Source of the DNA: Methylobacterium sp. J-077 | GTDB taxonomy: Bacteria; Pseudomonadota; Alphaproteobacteria; Rhizobiales; Beijerinckiaceae | Length of the DNA stretch: 64,000 nucleotides | Direction of reading: 5' to 3' | NCBI RefSeq assembly: GCF_022829365.1 | Contig: NZ_JAKSYJ010000258.1 | Coordinates: 1-64,000 of the forward strand | Shown: positions 52,417-61,245 of the stretch, piece after piece | How the letters are laid out: each line of letters starts with the position of its first letter | How positions within the stretch are numbered: position 1 is the stretch's first letter | The notes under the pieces: generated by a model | Told to the model about the DNA's origin: nothing | The model's input: the letters and a program-made list of their open reading frames with translations, nothing else | Database searches by the model: none | Position numbers and translations under genes: made by a program

Positions 52417-55116
52417 TCAACCGGCGCCCGACTTCTTCGCAGGCGCCTTCTTGGCCGTAGCGCGCTTGGCCGCCGGCTTCTTGGCAGCGCTCTTCTTCGC
52501 CGCCGGCTTGTCGCCGGCCGAAGCCCGGGCCGGACTCTTGCGCGCCGAGCCGCGCTTGGCCGGCTTGCCGCCGCCCGAGGCCCGCTTGGCGTTCACCAGC
52601 GCGATCGCCTCGTCGAGGGTCAGCGCCTCGGAATTCATCGTCTTCGGCAGCGTGGCATTGATCTCGCCGTCGGTGACGTAGGGGCCGTACTTGCCGGCCT
52701 TGACCACCAAGTCGCGCCCGCTGGTCTCGTCCTTGCCGAGCGGCCGGCCCGGATCGGCGGCCGGACGGCCGCGGCCGCCGCCCTGCTCCTTGGCGACGAT
52801 CAAGTCGATGGCGCGGTTGGCGCCGATCTCCAGCACGTCGTCGTCCTTGCCGAGATTGGCGTACATCTTCCCGTGCTGCACGTAGGGACCGAACCGGCCG
52901 AGATTGGCCAGGATCGGCTCGCCGGTCTCGGGGTGGCGCGCCACCTCGCGCGGCAGCGACAGCAGGGCGAGCGCCTTCTCCAGGCCGACCTCGGAGGGCG
53001 ACAGGCCCTTCGGCAGGGACGAGCGCTTCGGCTTCGCCCCGTCCTTCTCGGTGGAGGCCTCGCCCAGCTGCACGAACGGCCCGAACCGCCCGTCGCGGAT
53101 CGTCACCGGCATGCCGGTCACCGGGTCGTTGCCCAGCACCCGGACGCCCGGCTGGCCGCCTTCCCCCGAGGAGCCGTCCCCGTCGCCGTCGACCCCCGAG
53201 GCCGAGAGCTGGCGGGTGTACTTGCACTCCGGGTAGTTCGAGCAGCCGATGAAGGCGCCGAACTTGCCGAGCTTGAGCGAGAGCTGGCCGGTGCCACAGA
53301 CCGTGCAGGTGCGCGGGTTCGAGCCGTCGCCCTTGTCGGGGAAGATGTGCGGGCCGAGCAGGCCGTTGAGCGCCTCCAGCACGTCGGTGACGCGCAGTTC
53401 CTTGGTCTCGCCGATCGCCGCGGAAAAGTCTTTCCAGAAATCGCGCAGCACCGCCCGCCAGTCGATCTCGGCGTTGGACACGCGGTCGAGCTGGCCTTCG
53501 AGATCGGCGGTGAAATCGTACTCGACGTAGCGACGGAAGAAGCTTTCGAGGAAGCCGGTGACGAGCCGCCCCTTGTCCTCCGGCTGCAGCCGCTTCTTTT
53601 CGATTTTTACGTACTCACGATCCCGAAGGGTCTGGAGAACGGCCGCGTAGGTCGAGGGCCGGCCGATGCCGAGCTCCTCCATACGCTTGACCAGGCTCGC
53701 CTCGGAATAGCGCGGCGGCGGCTCGGTGAAATGCTGGGTCGCGGTGATGCGCTCGCGGGTGAGCGGGTCGCCGGCCTTCATGGGCGGCAAGCGCTTGCTC
53801 TCCTCGTCCTCCTCGTCGTCCTTGCCCTCCTGGTAGAGCGCCAGGAATCCGTCGAACTTCACGACCTGGCCGGTGGCGCGCAGGTCGATCCGGCGCGGGC
53901 CGACATTGGCCGTGACGTCCACGGTTGTGCGCTCCAGCTCGGCCGATTCCATCTGGCTCGCCATGGTGCGGGTCCAGATCAGGTCGTAGAGCTTGGCCTG
54001 CTCCGGCTCGAGATGGCGGGCCACCATCTTGGGCAGGCGGCTCATGTCGGTCGGGCGCACGGCTTCGTGAGCCTCCTGCGCGTTCTTGGCCTTGACGCTG
54101 TACTTGCGCGGCACGTCTGGCACGTAGCGCTCGCCGAACTCCTTGCCGATCACCTTGCGGGTGTCCTGGATCGCCTCCGGCGCCATGTCGACGCCGTCGG
54201 TCCGCATGTAGGTGATGATGCCGACCGTCTCGCCGCCGACATCGACCCCCTCGTAGAGCCGCTGCGCGACCCGCATGGTCTGCGCCGGCGCCATCCCGAG
54301 TTTTCGCGATGCCTCCTGCTGGAGGGTCGAGGTGGTGAAGGGCGGCTGCGGGTGGCGCTTGGCCGGCTTCGCCTCGACGCTCGCCACCTGGAAGGTCGCG
54401 AGTTCGAGGTCGCGCTTGAACGCCGCCGCCGCGTCGCCGGTACCGACATCGAGGCGCTGGATCCGCTTGCCGTCTGCCCCGACCAGGCGGGCTTCGAAGG
54501 TCGCGCCGTCCGTGGTGGTCAGCGTCGCGACGATCGACCAGTACTCGCGCGGCTTGAAGCTCTCGATCTCCATCTCGCGCTCGACCACGAGCCGCAAAGC
54601 CACCGACTGCACGCGGCCGGCCGAGCGGGCGCCGGGCAGCTTGCGCCACAAAACCGGCGAGAGGTTGAAGCCGACGAGGTAATCCAGCGCCCGGCGCGCC
54701 AAGTAGGCGTCGACCAGGGCTTGGTCGATCTCGCGCGGCTTGCGCATCGCCGCCTCGACCGAGGCCTTGGTGATGGCGTTGAACGTCACGCGCTCGACCG
54801 GGATGCCCTTGAGCGCCTTGCGGGCGTTCAGCGCCTCCAGGACGTGCCAGGAAATCGCCTCGCCCTCGCGATCCGGGTCGGTCGCCAGGATCAGCTTGTC
54901 CGCGCCCTTGCAGGCCTTGGCGATCTCGCTGACCCGGCTGGCGCCCCGGTCCGCGAGTTCCCAGACCATGTGGAAATCCTGCTCGGGATCGACCGAGCCG
55001 TCCTTTGCCGGCAGGTCGCGGATATGCCCGAAGGAGGCGATCACCTCATAATCGCGGCCGAGATACTTATTGATCGTCTTGGCTTTGGCCGGCGACTCGA
55101 CGACGACGACTTTCAT
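52417..55116 (-). CDS. topA: DNA topoisomerase I
   Basis: 899 residues. TOPRIM (VVVESPAKAKTINKYLG, DPDREGEAI), catalytic Tyr303 in GIITYMRTDGVDM, one clear C-terminal zinc ribbon (CTVCGTGQLSLKLGKFGAFIGCSNYPECKY) and several topo_C repeats (GRFGPFVQLGE, GRFGPYVQHGKMYA, KYGPYVTDGE). It ends in a long Lys/Ala/Ser-rich basic tail (KKSAAKKPAAKRATAKK) that should add DNA affinity. It relaxes negative supercoils. The family's extra ribbons beyond the first are degenerate, as is usual in Alphaproteobacteria. Confidence 0.97.
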   Translation of the reverse strand: MKVVVVESPAKAKTINKYLGRDYEVIASFGHIRDLPAKDGSVDPEQDFHMVWELADRGASRVSEIAKACKGADKLILATDPDREGEAISWHVLEALNARKALKGIPVERVTFNAITKASVEAAMRKPREIDQALVDAYLARRALDYLVGFNLSPVLWRKLPGARSAGRVQSVALRLVVEREMEIESFKPREYWSIVATLTTTDGATFEARLVGADGKRIQRLDVGTGDAAAAFKRDLELATFQVASVEAKPAKRHPQPPFTTSTLQQEASRKLGMAPAQTMRVAQRLYEGVDVGGETVGIITYMRTDGVDMAPEAIQDTRKVIGKEFGERYVPDVPRKYSVKAKNAQEAHEAVRPTDMSRLPKMVARHLEPEQAKLYDLIWTRTMASQMESAELERTTVDVTANVGPRRIDLRATGQVVKFDGFLALYQEGKDDEEDEESKRLPPMKAGDPLTRERITATQHFTEPPPRYSEASLVKRMEELGIGRPSTYAAVLQTLRDREYVKIEKKRLQPEDKGRLVTGFLESFFRRYVEYDFTADLEGQLDRVSNAEIDWRAVLRDFWKDFSAAIGETKELRVTDVLEALNGLLGPHIFPDKGDGSNPRTCTVCGTGQLSLKLGKFGAFIGCSNYPECKYTRQLSASGVDGDGDGSSGEGGQPGVRVLGNDPVTGMPVTIRDGRFGPFVQLGEASTEKDGAKPKRSSLPKGLSPSEVGLEKALALLSLPREVARHPETGEPILANLGRFGPYVQHGKMYANLGKDDDVLEIGANRAIDLIVAKEQGGGRGRPAADPGRPLGKDETSGRDLVVKAGKYGPYVTDGEINATLPKTMNSEALTLDEAIALVNAKRASGGGKPAKRGSARKSPARASAGDKPAAKKSAAKKPAAKRATAKKAPAKKSGAG

Positions 55117-55461
55117 TCAGACCTCTGCCCCTCGACGGAGCCTGGGCGCGACGGACGAATTCTGTTCGAAATTCGCGTGGGACGAGTGCCCGCCGTCGGG
55201 CCGGGGCCGCGCGCCGGGGACAAGTGGGTTACGAGGGGCGGGTTGTCAAATGGCGGGCGGTCACCGTCGATCCGGCCAAACGCGGCAGGACCTTGGCCGA
55301 GCGGGCAACTTTGGGCGCGGTCACCGACGGTTGTCTGAATTACCCCGCGCCGTCATTGCGAGCGCAGCGAAGCAACCCAGCGTCGTGCGATCCCCGAACC
55401 TGGCGCGTCCCTAGGTTGCTTCGCTGCGCTCGCAATGACGGTGGCGCATCGTCCGACCGGC
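55117..55461. other. intergenic region carrying a palindromic repeat
   Basis: 345 bases upstream of topA and downstream of the molybdenum oxidoreductase gene. No supportable ORF. It contains the repeat copy described at 55350-55441; the rest should include the topA promoter. Confidence 0.6.
55350..55441. repeat. long palindromic intergenic repeat, copy 2
   Basis: Arms of 31 bp (55350-55380 and 55411-55441) with one mismatch (CTAGG where a perfect pair needs CTGGG) and a 30-base loop. The arm sequence is identical to copy 1 at 32776-32871, but the loops differ. It lies between topA and the convergent-side gene at 55462. Confidence 0.92.
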
Positions 55462-56415
55462 TCAGATCCCCGCGTACCACTCGTAGCCGCGATCCTCCCA
55501 GTAGCCGCCGGCGCCCTGGCCGAAGCCCGCCAGCGAGTCCACCAGCTCGACCCGCATCACGTATTTGGCCTGCTTGTAGCCGAGCTGGCGCTCCACCCGC
55601 AGGCGCAGGGGCGCGCCGTTCGAGACCGGCAGCGGCTTGCCGTTGAGGTCGTAGGCCAGGATCGTCTGCGGGTTGAAGGCATCGAACAGGTCGATGCTCT
55701 CATAGTAGCGGATCGGCGTGCGCTTATCCTCGGGCGCCTCCGGCTCCGGCGCGCCCTGGCCCCAATCGTCCTTGGGCGCGTCGGTCGCGGTCGGTGCGCC
55801 GCCGCCCCAATCCTCGGCGGCGGCGAGCTGGATAGCGCCGTCACGGACATGGCTCGGATGCTCGGGGCGCCACAGGGAGGCACCGTCGCCGCCTTCGAGG
55901 CCGCCGCCGGCATATTCCAGCGTGTCGGCGCAGTGGAACACCGCGTAGCGCGCCTGCGGCTTCAGCCCGGCCCGGTTCAGCAACTCGGCCAGCGGCACGC
56001 CGGACCACTGCCCGATGCAGCTCCAGCCCTCGACGCAATCGTGGCGGGTGATTTGGGTGCGCGACGGCAGCCCGCGCAGATCCGCCAGGCTGAGCGACAG
56101 CGGCTTCTGCACCAGGCCGTCGATCGTGAGCTTGAAATCCGAAAACTTTTTCGCCGCCAGGGCGCGGAATTTCCGGTCCGGCGGGTCGATGGTGCCGTTC
56201 GGCTTGAACCAGGGTGAGATCATCGCGGCCGGGAATTCCCGGGCCAGGGTGGCGGGGGACATGAGCAGGCGCTGGACGTACAGGTTGGCGTCCTCGCCGA
56301 CCTTGAGGGTCCGGCGCCCGGTCTCCGTCCCGCTGAAACGGTCGCAGCCGCCGAGCAGGGCGGTCCCGGCGAGGCCGGCGCCGGCGGTGAGCAGCTTGCG
56401 GCGGTGGAGGATCAT
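55462..56415 (-). CDS. sulfite-oxidase-family molybdopterin oxidoreductase (exported)
   Basis: 317 residues. A twin-arginine signal (HRRKLLTAGAGLAG) ends at a lipobox-like LLGGC. The molybdenum-binding cysteine is in TRHDCVEGWSC, within the oxidoreductase molybdopterin-binding fold (PF00174 type). It resembles MsrP/YedY in the arrangement with a cytochrome b partner, but the substrate is unknown. An unusual insert of about 30 Gly/Pro/Glu-rich residues with two DWGxGAP repeats (EDWGGGAPTAT..DDWGQGAPEPE) splits the fold. It overlaps the cytochrome gene as ATGA, so the two are coupled. ATG start at 56415. Confidence 0.85.
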   Translation of the reverse strand: MILHRRKLLTAGAGLAGTALLGGCDRFSGTETGRRTLKVGEDANLYVQRLLMSPATLAREFPAAMISPWFKPNGTIDPPDRKFRALAAKKFSDFKLTIDGLVQKPLSLSLADLRGLPSRTQITRHDCVEGWSCIGQWSGVPLAELLNRAGLKPQARYAVFHCADTLEYAGGGLEGGDGASLWRPEHPSHVRDGAIQLAAAEDWGGGAPTATDAPKDDWGQGAPEPEAPEDKRTPIRYYESIDLFDAFNPQTILAYDLNGKPLPVSNGAPLRLRVERQLGYKQAKYVMRVELVDSLAGFGQGAGGYWEDRGYEWYAGI

Positions 56416-57290
56416 CGCGCGGTCTCCTTCTCGGGACGGCCGAGGCTGAACCAGCCGGTGAGCATGCCGCGCATGTTGTTGACGAAGCCGGAGACCAGCA
56501 CCAGCACCACGTGGACGACCACGAACAGCACCAGCAGCCAAGCGGCGATGAAATGGATGCTGCGCGCCGATTGCCGGCCGCCGAACAGCTCCGTCAGCCA
56601 GGGCCAGGCCGCGTCGACCCCGGGGGACATGGCGAGCCCGGCCAGAACCATCGCGGGCAGCAGTCCCAGCACCACCACCAGGTATGTGAGCTTCTGGATC
56701 ACATTGTAGCGCTTGGCTTCCTCACCCTCGGGGAAGCGCAGCAGCAGGTGCTCTTTCACGGAGCCGCCGAAGTCGCTGATCTGGTCGCCGTCCGGGATCA
56801 GCCGGCGGCGGAGCTGGCCGCTGAACAGCCCGTACAGGAGATAGAGGGCGCCGTTCAGCACCAGGAACCACGCGAACAGGAAATGCCAACGCCGTCCCGT
56901 CGCAAGGTCCTGGTCCGCCGGGAGGGTCACCCAAGCCGGGAAGGCTCGATCCACGGCGGTGCCGCCCTCCCGGGACAGGCCCAGCACCCCGGTGGTCTCG
57001 AAGCTGTGCGAGCCGATCGTCACGATGCCGCGATTCGTGCCGTCGCGTCCCTGCTCGCTGGTGATCGCCAGGGCGGGATTATCGAAGGTCGAGGCCGCCC
57101 CCCAGTATAAAGCCGGGTGGGCGTTGAAGATCTGCAAGCCGCTCATCAGCAGGACCAGCAGCACCGCGGCGTTGATCCAGTGCGCCGCCCGGATCACCGC
57201 GGGATGGCGGTAGAACCAGCGGCGCCCCGAGGCGTCGACGGTCTCGGGGGCTTCGCGCGCGGGGGTCGCGTCCAGGCTTTCGGTACTCAA
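56412..57290 (-). CDS. cytochrome b561/b-type membrane subunit
   Basis: 292 residues with four or five membrane helices and the heme histidines in RAAHWINAAVLLVLLMSG, HFLFAWFLVLNGALYL and IHFIAAWLLVLFVVVHVVL. The periplasmic loop of about 80 residues (SEQGRDGTNRGIVTIGSHSF) is of the formate-dehydrogenase/Ni-hydrogenase cytochrome b type. It should pass electrons between quinone and the molybdenum enzyme encoded by the overlapping next gene. The start is a TTG at 57290; no better start is nearby. Confidence 0.86.
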   Translation of the reverse strand: MSTESLDATPAREAPETVDASGRRWFYRHPAVIRAAHWINAAVLLVLLMSGLQIFNAHPALYWGAASTFDNPALAITSEQGRDGTNRGIVTIGSHSFETTGVLGLSREGGTAVDRAFPAWVTLPADQDLATGRRWHFLFAWFLVLNGALYLLYGLFSGQLRRRLIPDGDQISDFGGSVKEHLLLRFPEGEEAKRYNVIQKLTYLVVVLGLLPAMVLAGLAMSPGVDAAWPWLTELFGGRQSARSIHFIAAWLLVLFVVVHVVLVLVSGFVNNMRGMLTGWFSLGRPEKETAR

Positions 57291-57458
57291 GCGTGCGTCT
57301 CGCGAGGATCGTGGCGGTGCGGATGCCGCTGATACGTGGCGCAGATGCGCAAGTTACCAACCGATGAAAAAAGGCCGCAGGCATAGGCCATGAAAAACGC
57401 CGCAGGCGCTTGCCCGCCTTGCCGGGGCGGCGAGCCGGACCTACACCCCCGTCTCATC

Positions 57459-58406
57459 ATGACGAGTCCCGCGCCTCCGGCCTTCCCGCACCGGCACCTC
57501 CTCGGCATCGAGGGGCTGACCCGGCCCGACATCGAGGTGCTGCTCGACGCGGCCGAGGCCGCCGTCGACATCTCCCGGCAGGTCGAGAAGAAGCGCACGA
57601 CGCTCCGCGGCCGCACCCAGATCAACCTCTTCTTCGAGCCCTCGACCCGGACGCAATCCTCCTTCGAGCTGGCCGGCAAGCGGCTCGGCGCCGACGTGAT
57701 GAACATGTCGGTGGCCTCGTCCTCGGTGAAGAAGGGCGAGACCCTGATCGACACCGCCGCGACGCTCAACGCGATGCGGCCGGACATCATCGTGGTGCGC
57801 CACGAATCGGCCGGCGCCGTGCACCTCCTGGCCCGCAAGGTCGATTGCGCCGTGGTCAATGCCGGCGACGGCGCCCACGAGCATCCGACCCAGGCCTTGC
57901 TCGACGCGCTGACGATCCGCCGCAACAAGGGTCGGATCGAGGGTCTTCAGGTCGCGATCTGCGGCGACGTCCTGCATTCGCGGGTGGCGCGCTCGAACAT
58001 CATCCTGCTGCAGGCCATGGGCGCGCGGGTGCGCCTGATCGCGCCCTCGACGCTTCTGCCCGCCGGCATCGCCCGCTTCGGCGTCGAGACCTTCACGGAC
58101 ATGCGCAAGGGCCTGGACGGCTGCGACATCGTCATGATGCTGCGCCTCCAGCGCGAGCGCATGAACGGCTCGTTCGTGCCCTCCGTGAAGGAGTATTTTC
58201 GGTATTTCGGCCTCGATGCCGAGAAGCTGGCGCTGGCCAAGCCCGACGCCCTGGTGATGCATCCGGGCCCGATGAACCGCGGCGTCGAGATCTCCTCCGA
58301 GATCGCCGACGGCGCGCAGTCGCTGATCCGCGAGCAGGTCGAGATGGGGGTAGCGGTGCGCATGGCGGTGCTGGAAGCGCTGGCCCGGCACCTGCCGAAC
58401 GGCTGA
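57459..58406 (+). CDS. pyrB: aspartate carbamoyltransferase catalytic subunit
   Basis: Forms carbamoyl aspartate, the first committed pyrimidine step. 315 residues. Carbamoyl-phosphate motif FFEPSTRTQSSFELAGKRLG, HPTQALLD, and the aspartate loop MLRLQRERM with HPGPMNRGVEI. No pyrI or pyrC follows; the next gene is hisE. The ATG at 57459 gives the family N-terminus; the longer frame upstream is not supported. Confidence 0.96.
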   Translation: MTSPAPPAFPHRHLLGIEGLTRPDIEVLLDAAEAAVDISRQVEKKRTTLRGRTQINLFFEPSTRTQSSFELAGKRLGADVMNMSVASSSVKKGETLIDTAATLNAMRPDIIVVRHESAGAVHLLARKVDCAVVNAGDGAHEHPTQALLDALTIRRNKGRIEGLQVAICGDVLHSRVARSNIILLQAMGARVRLIAPSTLLPAGIARFGVETFTDMRKGLDGCDIVMMLRLQRERMNGSFVPSVKEYFRYFGLDAEKLALAKPDALVMHPGPMNRGVEISSEIADGAQSLIREQVEMGVAVRMAVLEALARHLPNG

Positions 58407-58552
58407 ACACGACCCTCGAATCAGTTTTAGGTCGGACAAAGCCGCTCCGCCTTCACCTGCGCTGCTTGCCCGCGGGGCGGCCGTAGCGCAGTTTCCTGCC
58501 GAATACGGCCTCGGCCGACCCCTCAAGGCCGACCTCACATGCAGATCGCTTC

Positions 58553-58876
58553 ATGACCGCCTACACGCTCGCCGACCTCGCCAAGCTCGTCGCGAGCCGC
58601 GCCGGGACCGACCCGGAAACCTCCTACACGGCCAAGCTCCTGGCCAAAGGCCCCGCCGAGGCGGCCAAGAAACTCGGCGAGGAGGCCGTGGAGGCGGCCA
58701 TCGCGGCGGTGCAGGGCGACAAGACCGGCCTCCGGAACGAGGCCGCGGACGTGCTCTACCACCTCCTGGTCCTGCTCCGGGCCGGGGGCGTCGAGCTCGA
58801 CGCCGTGATGGCGGAGCTGGAGCGCCGCACCGCCCAGAGCGGGATCGCCGAAAAGGCCGCGAGGCGCCCCGCGTGA
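58553..58876 (+). CDS. hisE: phosphoribosyl-ATP diphosphatase
   Basis: 107 residues. MazG-like all-alpha fold: SYTAKLLAKGPAEAAKKLGEEAVEAAIAA holds the catalytic and metal-binding glutamates, and LRNEAADVLYHLLVLL follows. It hydrolyses phosphoribosyl-ATP in histidine synthesis. hisF, usually just upstream in Rhizobiales, is not here; the gene stands 146 bases after pyrB. Its stop overlaps the coaA start (GTGA). Confidence 0.95.
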   Translation: MTAYTLADLAKLVASRAGTDPETSYTAKLLAKGPAEAAKKLGEEAVEAAIAAVQGDKTGLRNEAADVLYHLLVLLRAGGVELDAVMAELERRTAQSGIAEKAARRPA

Positions 58877-59862
58877 ACGCGGCCGCGCTGCCGGGCTCGG
58901 TCGAGGCGATCCTCGACGCATCGGATCGGCTCTCGCCCTATCGCCGCTTCCGCCGCGAGGAATGGGCGCAGCTGCGCGCCGACACGCCCCTGACGCTGAA
59001 GGCCGAGGATATCGAGCGGCTGCAATCGATCAACGACCCGATCTCGGTCGAGGAGGTGGTGGCGATCTACCTGCCGCTGTCGCGGCTGCTCTCGCTCTAC
59101 GTCGCGGCGACGCAGGGCCTGTTCAAGGCGACGCAGCGCTTCCTGCTGGCCGAGCGCGAGACCAAGGCTCCCTACATCATCGGGCTGGCCGGCTCGGTGG
59201 CGGTGGGCAAGTCGACCACCGCCCGGATCCTGGCCGCCTTGCTGGCGCGCTGGCCCAACACCCCGAAGGTCGATCTCGTCACCACCGACGGCTTCCTGCT
59301 GCCCAATGCCGAATTGGCCGAGCACGGCTTGATGGAGCGTAAGGGCTTTCCCGAGAGCTACGACACCGCCGCGCTGCTGCGCTTCCTCCACGACGTGAAG
59401 GCGGGCCACAAGCGGGTGACCGCGCCGCTCTACTCGCACCTCGTCTACGACCGGGTGCCCGGGGAGGAGCGGGTGGTGGAGAGCCCCGACATCCTGATCG
59501 TCGAGGGCCTGAACGTGCTCCAGCCCGCCCGCCTGCCGCGGGACGGCACCGCGATCCCGTTCGTCTCCGACTTCTTCGATTTCTCGATCTATCTCGACGG
59601 CCACGAGGACGACCTGCACCGCTGGTACGTCACCCGTTTCATGCGCCTGCGCCAGACCGCCTTCCGCGACCCGCGGTCCTACTTCCGGAAATACGCCGAG
59701 GTGCCCGAGCGCGAGGCCCTGGACATCGCCGACCGGCTCTGGACGACGATCAACCTGCCGAACCTGCGCGAGAATATTTTACCCACCCGCCAGCGGGCGA
59801 GCCTGATCCTCACCAAGGGCGCGAGCCACCGGATCGAGAGCGTGGCTTTGCGGCGGTTGTGA
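58873..59862 (+). CDS. coaA: pantothenate kinase (type I)
   Basis: Phosphorylates pantothenate, the first step of coenzyme A synthesis. 329 residues. Walker A GLAGSVAVGKSTTARIL, catalytic region LVTTDGFLLPNAEL, VEGLNVLQPARLP and the CoA-feedback region DFFDFSIYLDGHEDDLHRWY. Type I enzymes are inhibited by CoA. GTG start overlapping the hisE stop; the pair is a conserved Rhizobiales arrangement. It is the last gene before the accessory patch. Confidence 0.96.
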   Translation: MNAAALPGSVEAILDASDRLSPYRRFRREEWAQLRADTPLTLKAEDIERLQSINDPISVEEVVAIYLPLSRLLSLYVAATQGLFKATQRFLLAERETKAPYIIGLAGSVAVGKSTTARILAALLARWPNTPKVDLVTTDGFLLPNAELAEHGLMERKGFPESYDTAALLRFLHDVKAGHKRVTAPLYSHLVYDRVPGEERVVESPDILIVEGLNVLQPARLPRDGTAIPFVSDFFDFSIYLDGHEDDLHRWYVTRFMRLRQTAFRDPRSYFRKYAEVPEREALDIADRLWTTINLPNLRENILPTRQRASLILTKGASHRIESVALRRL

Positions 59863-59884
59863 CCAGTTCCGAAGGCGCAGCAAT

Positions 59885-60625
59885 CTAAGTGTGTGGTCTC
59901 GGGATGAGGTAGTTTGGGTCGATCCTGAACCGATCTGGGTCTTCGGTTCAGGCCTGACAGATGGTCTGGAACGGGGTCTTCCAGCGGAGCGCCTTGAGGT
60001 GCTTAGCGAAGTGTTCTTCGGCGGGTCGGCGAACGCCATGCCGGTGTCAGTCAGCACCGCGTAAATCTTGTAGGGAAAAGCTGCCACAACCTTCTTGAGG
60101 AAGGCTGATCCTTCCATCGTGCCCGCGGGTCGTGGAGCTGGACGACTATAGACTTCGAGACACGATCGATCGCCTGGGCCTTGATCAGTTCGCCTGCGGC
60201 ACGGCCTAACTCGAACCTGTCGATAGGCACGATGCCGATCTCGTCGGTCTTGAAGTGCTTGCGTGTCTCCGCCGTCCCGGCTGCCGGAAGGCGAGAAATG
60301 CCGTCCCGCCGTAGGCACCGATGCTAGGCGGGGCGGCTCAAATTCAGGATCGTGTCGCGCTGGTAGCCCAGGACATCGTCGAGCGACAGCAGCGTCCGGT
60401 GCCGGACCTCGATCACGCGCGTTTCATCGGTTGACGTCGGCACCGTAAACTTGGGCGATTTCGGGCCCATTGGCGCGTCGGTCGTCAGCGCCTGACCAAG
60501 CCATTTGGCGACCGTCTTCGGGTTCACGCCCTAAGCGGCGGGTAGGGGGTGGCGACTGTCTTTCGGCCCTTCGCGCACGCATCGAATACGCGGCGTCATG
60601 CGAGCACTGCCGTGAAGGACGCTTG
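59885..60625 (-). pseudogene. internally deleted IS481-type transposase remnant
   Basis: Minus-strand reading shows scattered but ordered matches to one transposase. N-terminal LHGSA (near 60610) and NPKTVAKWLG; the DAPMGPKSPKFTVP and HRTLLSLDDVLGYQ segment; HRCLRRDGISRLP; a piece of the catalytic core (IDRVSKSIVVQLHD, then FPYKIYAVLTDTGMAF). A jump follows to the C-terminal HFAKHLKALRWKTPFQTIC..FRIDPNYLIPRPHT and a TAG at 59887-59885. Several frameshifts and stops interrupt it, and the region between the second core aspartate and the C-terminus is missing. No clear terminal repeats were seen. Confidence 0.8.
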
Positions 60626-61100
60626 CCACCGGCCATCTTCCTCCCGAGGCGTCAGGGACGAGATGCACCATCACGCACCGGGACTGCATACCGAACCTTG
60701 CCACCGTGCAGCATCGCACCATCCGACCTTTATCTTCGCGGTCGTCTGATCACACGCTAGCTATCTCGATTTTTTCTTTTTCGTGCCAATTTAATTTGTA
60801 AAATATTATCGAATCAACAAAATACGAGCCCAAGATATAGACATTAAATCTGAACTATTTTTTAAAAACAACATTGCTGTTATCAAAATATGCCACAAAG
60901 AAGCCATAAAATCGTAAAATTGTGATATAGTTGAAATAAAACGAGGGTAAAACTGTGTGCCTCGAGATGTTTTATACAGAAATATAAACTGGATAGCTGT
61001 CGTTTGTAAGAGTTTATTCTGAGTTGGCGATCAAATCCGCTCAAATATTCATTGATGCGACGCAACCGAATCATCCCGCAACTGCGAGCCAGAGGCCTCA
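60626..61100. other. very AT-rich stretch, no gene seen
   Basis: From about 60765 to 61020 the sequence is far richer in A+T than the rest of the window, with runs such as CCAATTTAATTTG and TTTTTTAAAAACA. No ORF with a ribosome-binding site was found. It is probably foreign DNA carried with the IS remnant, and may contain promoters for the downstream peptide and transporter genes. Confidence 0.7.
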
Positions 61101-61232
61101 ATGCGATATGCGATCCTCGTCACTCTCAGCCTTCTGGCTATCGCGCAGATCGACTGCCGCGTCAGGTTGCACCCTTTCGAAGCCGAAGAGTCCGGTGCGC
61201 CAGGCAGCCGGATACTCGGCACAACGGATTGA
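61101..61232 (+). CDS. tiny exported peptide
   Basis: 43 residues: a hydrophobic signal-like start (MRYAILVTLSLLAIAQIDC) followed by a short charged tail (RVRLHPFEAEESGAPG). AGAGG lies five bases upstream of the ATG. No family recognised. It ends 13 bases before the TauE/SafE gene and could be a leader peptide for it or an independent secreted peptide. Evidence is the ribosome-binding site and signal sequence only. Confidence 0.4.
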   Translation: MRYAILVTLSLLAIAQIDCRVRLHPFEAEESGAPGSRILGTTD

Positions 61233-61245
61233 AGTCGTATCGGAG

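Noticed and set aside
52873..55338. Long plus-strand frame (over 800 codons) opposite topA
   Set aside because: Shadow of topA; no motif, low-complexity Arg/Leu/Ala/Gly composition.
61024..61245. TTG-initiated N-terminal extension of the TauE/SafE transporter
   Set aside because: No conserved or hydrophobic content; overlaps a separate peptide frame with its own ribosome-binding site.
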